From assembly GCA_017165825.1 (NCBI GenBank), contig CM029386.1, positions 16,373,415 to 16,437,414 on the forward strand: a DNA stretch of 64,000 nucleotides. Reading direction: 5' to 3'. This stretch comes from Hepsetus odoe. Lineage: Eukaryota > Chordata > Actinopteri > Characiformes > Hepsetidae. The translations under genes were made by a program, and so were the position numbers. The notes beneath the pieces are model-generated. The model worked only from the letters and a program-made list of their open reading frames with translations. It was not told where the DNA came from and searched no databases. Positions 55,561 to 64,000 of this stretch are shown here, one piece after another (position 1 is the stretch's first letter; the number at the start of each line of letters is the position of its first letter).

Positions 55561-57729
55561 TATCCTTGTGTTGCCACAATCCACCTGGAGGCCTGATGGA
55601 GTTGGCACATCTGAGCTCTCTTGGTAACAATAAAACCACTTGCCTAACATTGTGTAGGCCCCTCTGTTGTTGATCATTTTGGGGATACGCTTTTTCTTAA
55701 ATTGAGGCAAATGTTTCAAACAGTTTCACTGACTCATTAAAGCTGCACCTGGCAAATGGACTTAATTTCCTCCAGTGCTAAGATCGGAGACAGTTTGTCT
55801 ATTAGCAGATTGTTAGTGCCTTTTCTATTGGATAATGAGGAGTGAACTCGATAGTAATTAGATTTTTAACTCAGTAGCTCATGAATGCCTAACTAAACGA
55901 ATACATCAGCATTAACGAAGTTCAGTCGCATCTCGTGTGTCTTTCCAGTGTGTCTCTCTATTCCCTGAAATGGTGGCTTAGCCCTTGTTTCCTCCACACT
56001 TGTTTTCTTATCGACAGCAAGCAAATCACCTTGTTCAGCACTCACCCACCCTTGCCACTTGTCAATAAGTTTGCTTCCCGAGGGTGATTTTCACAGCTTG
56101 TCCAGTGTGGCTCCTCCCAGTGATCATCCGGTTGCTTTTTATGAAGCATTTCCAAATAGGGCTGCTCATTATAACCCCCTCCATCCATACACACATGCAC
56201 AGCATGCAACCCTAATCTGCTCGTCTACATTTGTTTTTCTAAATCACGTTTTATATCCATTCTCCTATTCTTCTTTTATATGCACTGCCCTAAAGAAGGA
56301 AATGGTTTATACCAATGCACTGGTATACGGATTTTCTTGTGTACAAACCAAGAAGCAACTAGAAACATTTTTTCAACAAATATACGCGAGTATTGAGATC
56401 GCTATAGAGCTGCAGTGGCTGGTTTTAGTCTAAAATGCTAAAGATGTGGTGCAAATTGAAGCACAACCTTTAGCCATACTCAGAACCATGCATGCGTTTG
56501 TAAAAGCTTAGTAATACAGTTGCTAGTTTAAGTGCTAATGCTTTAATACAAAAAAGAAAAAAAAAATCCCAATAATAGAAGCAGTGGAAAAAATGGAAGT
56601 AATCCGAATTACTGTAGCATGCATGGAGGTTTCAACATGGCTTATATAGAGTGCACCATCACTGTTATTTCCCAAAGCCTATTTTCCAGCAATAAAAAAA
56701 TAATCTTTCTTTCTCTTGCTTTGTAATAGGCGGGAAATGGCACTAAGCCGATGAACCATCGGCGTATACTGTAAGTGGAGACAAACTGTTTCCTTACACA
56801 GCCTCAGGCGTTTCCCTGATCAGGAGCAAGGATAATCAGCGAGGTCCCCGTGAGGCAGGGCTGGCTGGTAATTGCTGATTTCTGATCCTGCAAATTGAAC
56901 CCGGTGACGGAAAGCGGCTCCTATCGCATCTCTGTTGGAGAAGTATACTCCAGCATAACAGACTGTGAAATGGAGAAATGGCCTCGTCCACGAGCCGCAC
57001 ACGCCCTCAAACTCGAGGGCATATAAACGGCCATGACGGATGCAGCGGTGATTACATAATTTACTATCGTCCACCTCTAGCCCATCATTTAGGAAGGAAA
57101 TGATAAACATGCTTTTGCTCCAGTGCCTTGCAGTTATGCAATCCTTTTATTTTTTTTTTGAGGGGGGGGTTATTTATTCATTGCCTCCACTTGCTTTTTG
57201 ACTCGAACTTCTTAATAAAGGTGTAACTTTTTTTGGCACAGTGCCATGGGTCAGAGGTTATTTCCATCTTAAAAATTAAAGTTTAATTCTCATTCATCTT
57301 CAAAGTACATGTACATCTCTTTAGGAACAAAGAGGCTTTTCTATGGAATCAAACACGCCCAGACACTTTTCTTCATCTTAATTGTTTCCGGTGTGCTTAG
57401 ACCTTGGCTAAAGCAACTGGGAGATCCTGAGGTCTATTTTTGATGTTGATTGAAAAACAACCTTTGACTCCCTGAAGAACTTTTCAATGAAGGATTGTAT
57501 AAGGAACACATTCTTAAATATGTATGAAGAACCTGTTTAAAGATTTAATCAGCATCAAGCATGTCAGGGTTAAACCAAAAGACTGTTCCTAGAACCATAA
57601 ACCCAGAAGCTATGGAAGACCTTCCGTGCATCCATCAAGGGATGCTTGTCCGTCTGTTGGATGTCTGTCCACCCATCTACCCAGTATTTTACTGATTATC
57701 TTAATCACGTTCATGAGGGGATACTGAGA
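55561..57729. other. Non-coding interval
   Basis: Positions 56815-57115 are GC-richer with CCGTGAGGCAGGGCTGGCTG, GACGGAAAGCGGCTCC and GATTACATAATTTAC; a conserved-element candidate. A 124-codon frame at 56059-56433 has no recognisable domain. No gene supported. Confidence 0.4.
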
Positions 57730-57795
57730 CCGTCGCTGTAGTCAGGAATTGGAAGTCACTGTGGAAAAGAGCGTCTGCTAAATGCTGTAAATGTC
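57730..57795 (+). mobile_element. SINE-C tail fragment
   Basis: GGAATTGGAAGTCACTGTGG and AAAGAGCGTCTGCTAAATGC match the last 60 bp of SINE-C. Confidence 0.75.
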
Positions 57796-59427
57796 AATGA
57801 ATAGCAGAGGTTCAGCTGGCTGCTGAAGTTGACTTTTTCCTGTTGAGAAGTATAATTTGCGTTTTTGCAGACTAACTATATTTGTCCATGTTTTCCAAAG
57901 CAGAAACGGCAAGGCCTAAAAGACCAGTTTTATCGTGTAATAGCCTGGTGAATTATAATTACATTACTCTGAGCACTGATCTCATACAAAATACATATAA
58001 AACCATTTTCCCTTTCCCATTTCATTCCACAGATCGCTAAGCAGCTATGTTTATAGAAAAAAATAAATAAATAAATAAAATGTTCTTTTCCAAAGAGGAG
58101 CTCAGAGATTGCATTTTGTTTGGCAAGAGTTCCCTGTCATGCGGCGTTATTAAAATGACCTCCAGGGATCGGATGACTGATTGAGTTTGTAAGCCCGAGA
58201 CAGACCCCTTTGCATTTTGTGAGTAACCCAATTTCAGTACATCTGCCGGGCCGCTGAAGAAAGTTGCCTCGCTCGGCTTGTGTCATCCATGAGATTCCCC
58301 ATAAATCATTGCTGCCGTTTCATCCCCGTGCCGGAAAGTGATGGGGCGAAAATATCTGCCCTTTTGTCCTACATAGCAGGCCTGTCAAAGGTGTGCCCAT
58401 CGAGCTGTGTATTAGCGTATAATTGCAGTGTCAGAGGCTCTGTGATTCATTCGCGACGTCTGTTTGGAACTTGCAATAATGACTAATATTCTAGTATCCT
58501 GGACCAATGTTCTTTAATCAAGAACTCGATTTAAAAAAGGCTTTGATGTCATGACATGTTACGACTGATGACACTAATAAGTTGGCATATTCGGAATGCT
58601 TGAGGGCTACGTGACACACATTTGCTCAGTTATTTATTTTTTTTCCCCCCAAAACTACAAAAAGAGTAATACACATTCCAAAGCATCACTTCTGACTCTG
58701 ACGAAGCAAAAACAATATTATGTTCCTTAAAGCAGGAGCTCTTCAAATGTATTTTTCAGCCTGAAAAAAAAAAGAACCTCCACACTCAACACCGGGCGAA
58801 AAAGAACCTGCTAACCTTCACATCCATGTGAAAACCAACCTGCATCCCTGACCATCAGCACTAACAAACCTGCCTCTGATGATTTATTTGCTTGGTCGGT
58901 TGCATCACTGGTGATCTCAAATGTCTGACCTGTTGAGAAACATTGTTGAGGCCTTTAATAATAAAGACAAACTGAACCAGTTGGATAAAGAATAGCATTG
59001 ACTACCTTTTGAAAACCATTTTCCAAAAAAAAAAAACCTTCTTGGCTGAAAAAAACGCACTTATGATGCAAAGCAACAATTATAGAGGAGTTATAGTAAC
59101 CGATCTTCACTTTATGTATGTATGTATATATATATCTGTCTTTTGCATATAGATTCAAAAACATCAATTAAACATAGGAGATATTGTTCTTAAATTGACT
59201 GGTCATGTGGTGGGTACTGTTACAATATTTAACATTGCTGGGATTAATTAAATACCATTTATATCAAAACACTTTTGCAAAAAACAATGACTGAACTCTG
59301 AAATCTGATTTGATGTAATTCTGGCACTTTTTTTTTCACCCCCAACTTTTCAGGCCTAAGGGTAAAACACAGTGCTTCTGTTCAAGTGTGCAATTCAGTG
59401 TCATTTAAAGGACTGATGTGAAGATGG
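57796..59427. other. Non-coding interval with conserved-element candidate
   Basis: An (AATA)n run lies at 58061-58079. Positions 58180-58490 (CCGGGCCGCTGAAGAAAGTT; CATGAGATTCCCCATAAATC; GATGGGGCGAAAATATC) are low-repeat and GC-richer. A short (AT)n is at 59123-59135. No gene. Confidence 0.4.
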
Positions 59428-59640
59428 ATGGTGGTTGCTTCACAGCCAGAGGGTCCTGGGTTTGATTTCCAGCAGAGCAGGCCTGGGGGCTCGTCTGTGC
59501 CGTTCCCTCCAAGTCTATAGACATGCATGTCAGGTAGATTAGAGATGCTAAACTGCATTAACTGGGCTTTTGTCTGTTTCTGCTCTTCAGCTGTTGCCCT
59601 GTTCAGGGTGTTTCTCCACCGTTTGCCCTCTGAAGACTTT
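59428..59640 (+). mobile_element. SINE-B, fairly complete
   Basis: GGTTGCTTCACAGCCAGAGG (head), CCTGGGTTTGATTTCC (box B region), AGACATGCATGTCAGGTAGA, TTAGAGATGCTAAACTGC, then a CCCTGTTCAGGGTGTTTCTC tail. Supplies the uninterrupted order for the copy split at 5824/6759. Confidence 0.75.
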
Positions 59641-61021
59641 ACATTCTGTGGGATTATGTCCGATTATGTACTCTTGATTTGTTTCATGGACTTTTTTATT
59701 CCAGCTGTCACAGACACTATGTTGTAATCCATTTCTAGACTGTCTGATTTCTATTTATTTATTTTATTTATTTATTTATTTATTTAATTTCCCCTTTTTA
59801 TATTTGTGTTTTTCATTCAGTGAATAATGTTCAGTCATTTCCGTAACTCTTTCGATGGGCATATACATGCCTGGGACAACAAATACTTCCCTATAGTTCC
59901 AAAAGACCTGTTAGGCAGAAATGCCTAACGACGACTAAAATCTACAAAAGTGTGTCAGCGTCTAGGGTTAAAGTTTACGCAGCTAAAGCGACAAGGCGGT
60001 GTTACATCTGTTCTGATTTCAAGTCACTTAAAATGATGTAATTGTCTTTAATTTCAAAGCAGAGAGGGAGAGAGATAGAGAGAGAGAAAAAGTTTCCCGT
60101 TCCCCTTATCTTTTTGCTGGCGTTGGTTACTCATGTTCTCATAATTGACTGACATTAGTCAAATGTGCTGGTAATGGGATAGCAGGGGGAAAGTAAAACA
60201 CTTAGAGAAATGAGCGCATTAGAGAGGGACGCAGCTGCCTAACCAGATGCTAAGAGCTTACGCCGTATTACCATTTCTCTAGGCCAACTGGGTCACTGCT
60301 GCCACCATGAATACAGGCAGCACTTAACCTAACATTAGGGGATGCGGTTCATGCAGCTTTACACTGAGATCTGCTTTTACAGCAGCTCCAGCCTTGCTGG
60401 AAGAGTCTTAAGAATGGCAAACTGGTCCCAGATCTGAGAAAATAGGTGAATTAACCTTGCTGGGTTTAATCTAATAAAGGCTGACTACGAGAGGGATCAG
60501 TTTGCTGATTGTGTTGTACTGCAGTGCTCTCCCATGAACAGTGTTGTGAGAGCACAGCTAGCCATTAAAAGGGAATTAGATTGCAGTGCTGCTCTGGCTG
60601 TGAATGAGGACTAATGCTCCAAATTTGACAAATGGCAGAGAAACTCTGTAAAGTGTCCCACTAGGCACTGACAAAACATACAGAAATGGGTTTAGGCTTC
60701 AGTGCAGGAGGCTGAACTGACACTGGCTGGTGGAAAATGCAGCACTTAAGGCTTACATGGTGAAATGTATTTTTTTTTTACAAACAGTTGCAAGTGGATA
60801 GTCGCATCAAACACACTTCCATATAAAATATGCAAATAACTAAAGGTATTAAAATGATTTGGTGTATAAAGCCAGTTATGCCAAACTGAAACACATGCTT
60901 TATACGATTACAATATACAGTAACAAGACCATTAAACCATTTTAACTTCAAATGCAATAAAACAATCTACTACAAACACTGAACATTAACTTCACTGTGT
61001 CACTTTCTTGCTCCATTGTCG
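59641..61021. other. Non-coding interval
   Basis: (TTTA)n at 59752-59786. A GAGA tract at 60062-60090 opens a low-repeat segment (60060-60420) with CATAATTGACTGACATTAGT and CTTACGCCGTATTACC, a weak conserved-element candidate. No gene. Confidence 0.45.
60748..60825 (+). repeat. Local direct repeat, left copy
   Basis: AAGGCTTACATG, a spacer, then AAGTGGATAGTCGCATCAAA and CACTTCCATATA. The right copy at 61867 has the same two words in the same order. Confidence 0.55.
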
Positions 61022-61513
61022 TGTGAAAGTGACCATTTATTCATTGTGAAACAAAGCACAGCACACAGTGAACCACAACAGAACTCAACCTCTGCTTTTC
61101 ACCCACACCAGGGGCAGCGGTGGCCTAGTGGTTTGGGGGTTAGCTGCATGATCGGGGGTTCGAACCCCTTCCCAATAGGTCACCCTGAGGTACCCTTGAG
61201 CAAGGTGCCGTCCCCGTCACTGCTCCCCGGGCGCTTTCAAAAGCTGCACGGTGTTTGAGTGTGCATGGGTTAAATGCAGAGGTCCAATTTTGTTGTGGTT
61301 CATTGTCTGCTGTGCTTTGACCTCGCAATGACAAGGGTTGTCGCTTTCACTTTTCACTTTCACACCCACCGTGCAGTAGGGGACCGCTATATCCAGCAGC
61401 CAGGGAGCAGTGTTGGGGATGGTACCTTGCTCAAGGGTACCTCAGGGCAACATATTGGATTCAAACCCAAGACTTTCGGATCCTGGGGCCTAAAAACTAG
61501 CCACCACTGCCCA
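61022..61513 (-). mobile_element. SINE-A (minus) split by a plus-strand SINE-A
   Basis: The 3' part at 61022-61108 (GTGAAAGTGACCATTTATTC to CTTTTCACCCACACC) and the rest at 61356-61513 (CACCCACCGTGCAGTAGGGG to CTAGCCACCACTGCCC) form one minus-strand SINE-A. TTCACCCACAC is roughly repeated on both sides of the insert. Confidence 0.85.
61109..61355 (+). mobile_element. SINE-A inserted antisense in a SINE-A (third case), young copy
   Basis: GGGGCAGCGGTGGCCTAGTG, box B GGGGGTTCGAACCCC, GAGCAAGGTGCCGTCCCCGT, tail GTTGTCGCTTTCACTTTTCA. A short deletion removes GCCCACTTCT from the body. Closest relative here is 54849-55092. Confidence 0.92.
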
Positions 61514-61536
61514 TAATTGTAATTGTTATAGTTAAT

Positions 61537-61747
61537 GGGGTGCTGGTGGTCTAGTGGTAGGATACTTGCCTATGGATCTCTGGACCAAGCGGTCACAGGT
61601 TCAAATCCCTCTTCCAGCTCTACCACCATTTGGGTTCCTGAGCAAGACCCTTAAGCCTGAGGTGCTCCAGGGGGAGTGTCCCTGTAATTAGGACATGGAA
61701 GTCGCTCTGGATAAGAGCGTCTGCTAAATGACGTAAATGTAAATGTC
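61537..61747 (+). mobile_element. SINE-C, full length
   Basis: GGTGGTCTAGTGGTAGGATA (box A), CAGGTTCAAATCCC (box B), GAGCAAGACCCTTAAGCC, AGGACATGGAAGTCGCTCTG, GATAAGAGCGTCTGCTAAAT. Standard orientation throughout. Confidence 0.92.
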
Positions 61748-61866
61748 AGATTTAATAAATGATCTTGCCTCCATTTGCCTTTTGGTATGTATATTTGTGG
61801 AGTGGAGGAAAAAAAAAAGAACCTAGCTTAGTTAATGACAATACACCAGACTAAGAAAGCAGTTTA

Positions 61867-61935
61867 AAGGCTTACATGAACTTTTAATCTATCTTCTCAA
61901 GTGGAGAGTCGCATCAAACAGTTTCCTACATAACT
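61867..61935 (+). repeat. Local direct repeat, right copy
   Basis: AAGGCTTACATG, then AAGTGGAGAGTCGCATCAAA and CAGTTTCCTACATA. It lies 1.1 kb after the left copy, with the nested SINE cluster between. Confidence 0.55.
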
Positions 61936-63887
61936 AGCCTGTTATGTAATGACTTCTTTTCTCAGCAATAAGCAAAAAAGTATAAAAGTAAAAAGTAAGG
62001 AATTTTCTGCCAAACTAAATCATGCCGTTAGAATTCAAAAGCTATTGAACCATTTTAAGTTTAACAGAGTTTGTGGATGCGGAGAACAATTTAAGACATT
62101 AGAAATGGAGATGTACTGGTTGACACTGGATGAGGTAAAACGTTTGAATAGTATGCTTTGTTGGTTTGTAGTAGATCTAGATCAGTTAGAAGAATGAAAA
62201 CTTTCTAGGATGTTGTGAACGATGTAGAAGGGGAGTAACAGGAGAGGGGGGTGGGGGTGAGTTTAACACTAAACGGAACATTTTTTTGAACAGTGTAAAT
62301 TATAAAAGCATTCTAGAACGTTCTGCGAATGCTTAGCACAGTGAGAATAAGAACAAGTGAACAAAGGTGGACATTGAAAAAGGGAGGTGGAAAGAATGAA
62401 TAAGGAGACCATTCTAGGATGTTGTAAATGGGTAAAGGTGTCACAAAAAGATGAATGTAGAAGAGAATATTACACCAGTGTGAGAGCAATTCAGAAGAGC
62501 GTGAATGGGATTGAAGTTTGGCACACCAACTTTTCAGGTTTTGAAGTGTTTTTGGTCAATTTACTGCGTTCTTTAGTGTGGTGAATCTCAAAACCCGACA
62601 CTTGAGGTTTCTTTGAGAACCATACTTGGCCTTCTTCCCATACTTGGTGCAGGACAATGCGATGCTGTTTTTATAACTTGAGTGGTGCTATAATTTGCTG
62701 CTGCCGTACATTTCCTCTTGCAGTGTCTGCTCTTGGATGCCCACTGAATCTTCAGAGTGTGTGATAAACTGCTGCTTCTTCATGTCAGTGTTTGGTCCCC
62801 TTCATTCATCAAAAAGCCCTCTCCCTGTCTGCTACCCACTGACTTCAGATTACATCAGTAACCATGGAAATGCATTTCCAGAGGGACACAGGTTCTCAGC
62901 TTGATACTTTCAAAAAAAGAGAGTAAGTGAGTAAGCAATAGAGAGAGAGCAGAGAGTGAATCTTCTGTGAAAGCCACACTGCTAACGGTACCTGTCCAGA
63001 AGAAAATTGGCTTGCATCAGTTTCAGGAAAAAACCTATATGTGAGTGTGAAAACCTCTTCTAGGAAATTCTAGCACCTCCAGATGTAATATAGATGGTAT
63101 AGACATTCACACTGCTGAAAAAAATTGTTCCTGTCCTGGAACAAAAGGCATGAAATGGTCAAGTTGAATTGTAGCTGAAGGTCACCAGAATGCTTCCCTG
63201 GGGAACATTTGTAACCAGCTGCTTTTCATGGATGGGACTGGACCAGTGAGTTTTCCAATCTCCCTGTAGACTTGGAAGTAACTCAATGTACAAGACGTCT
63301 TTGTAAAACAAGATGGGTTTTCTTCCCTCAGCTGCTGACGGTGTTAAGTCATGTTGACCTGAAGGTGAAAGATTTTGAGATATAGACAGGGTTTTGTGAA
63401 CGTCTTGCCCAGACTACATGAAAAAGCAAAGGCAGGAGCGAATAAGTGACATGCAATCCCAACACTCCTTAAAAATAGAGATGTGCAAGGAGTTCTTCAG
63501 AGATCTTGGATGTTTCATTGGAAAGAGCTGTTCATGTAAACAGGATGTGTGAGGAACCTTCACATATTAGAGGTTTGATCCATGTCTATGTCCATGTTGT
63601 GGCCAGCAATAGAGTAGTTTTGAATAATCAAAAAGTACTTAGTACTGTTTACCCAATCGTTATGTAAGTTTCTCTCAAATTCATGTTTGTATTTTTCCAT
63701 TGGTTTATCTTAAGGTTAGCTTTTTGTCTTAGGTCTTTGCCTTATACATATCTTTGCTTATCATTGACTTTTCATCAGCCATTGTCTATAATCCAGAAAA
63801 GGTACTGGGTGTCACTGGTGTGGTACCTTCAATGGAAAGCCTTTAATATGCTTAGTTACCGAAGATGATTCCTCCATATTCCACCGG
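61936..63887. other. Non-coding interval
   Basis: The 82-codon frame at 61949-62197 is protein-like in composition but has no domain I recognise and no support for expression. CTAGGATGTTGT occurs twice (62205 and 62415). No other repeat or gene. Confidence 0.4.
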
Positions 63888-64000
63888 GGCAGTGGTGGCC
63901 TAGTGGTGAGGGAGTTGCCCCAGCATCGGAAGATTGTGGGTTCGATTCCCTCACCAGTAGGTTGCCCTGAGGTACCCTTGAGCAAGGTAGCGTCCCCATC
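63888..64000 (+). mobile_element. SINE-A, cut by the window end
   Basis: GGGGCAGTGGTGGCCTAGTG, box B GTGGGTTCGATTCCC, CCTGAGGTACCCTTGAGCAA; the sequence stops in the middle of the element. Confidence 0.92.

Noticed and set aside
61949..62197. 82-codon frame with a CGCG motif as a small protein
   Set aside because: Lysine-rich because the DNA is A-rich; no family similarity seen and no partner exon recognised.

Overview
This window looks like intergenic or intronic DNA from a bony fish (teleost). The evidence is: AT-rich, CpG-poor sequence; no open reading frame that resembles a host protein; abundant (CA)n, (ATTT)n and poly(T) tracts; and many interspersed repeats of fish type. I found no intact host gene, tRNA gene, rRNA gene or bacterial-style operon. 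The only recognisable protein-coding sequence is decayed retrotransposon and transposon coding sequence. I cannot name the species.

Five repeat groups explain most of the recognisable sequence. (1) An RTE-like non-LTR retrotransposon (LINE; resembles the fish Expander group) is present as two long broken copies (about 1.04-3.06 kb and 33.35-35.9 kb), a 5'-truncated minus-strand copy (5.8-6.76 kb) and three 3' fragments (18.1, 23.0 and 50.2 kb). (2) 'SINE-A' is a tRNA-headed SINE of about 245 bp with box A and box B promoters and a tail ending CACTTTCACTTT; there are more than 20 copies on both strands. (3) 'SINE-C' is a second tRNA-headed SINE with the fish tail motif GATAAGAGCGTCTGCTAAAT. 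(4) 'SINE-B' is an older tRNA-like repeat with the CGCCTCACAGC head. (5) At least six kinds of Tc1/mariner DNA transposon remnant occur, including a non-autonomous family with the same internal deletion in two copies. The names SINE-A, -B and -C are labels for this window only.

Layout: 0-7 kb is LINE and SINE rich. 7.2-12.7 kb is repeat-poor. 12.7-18.5 kb is a SINE cluster with two tandem copies and a nested copy. 18.8-22.7 kb has little repeat and contains segments with conserved-noncoding character, including an X-box-like site. 25-36.4 kb is dense in SINEs, Tc1 remnants and the second long LINE. 37.7-38.1 kb is a degenerate minisatellite. 42-45.6 kb and 54.3-55.6 kb are nested SINE clusters. 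45.6-50.2 kb, 56-59.4 kb and 62-63.9 kb are largely unique.

The most unusual items are: a SINE-C copy in which two separate short segments are flipped in place; two SINE-in-SINE antisense insertions that hit nearly the same position of the host SINE; a composite SINE made of a tRNA head joined to a different tail, seen twice and once with a target-site duplication; a LINE pair with complementary internal deletions, one lacking one Asp of the FADD motif; and a Tc1 deletion family whose long inverted repeat overlaps the end of its own transposase gene. I see no new defence, metabolic or signalling system here.
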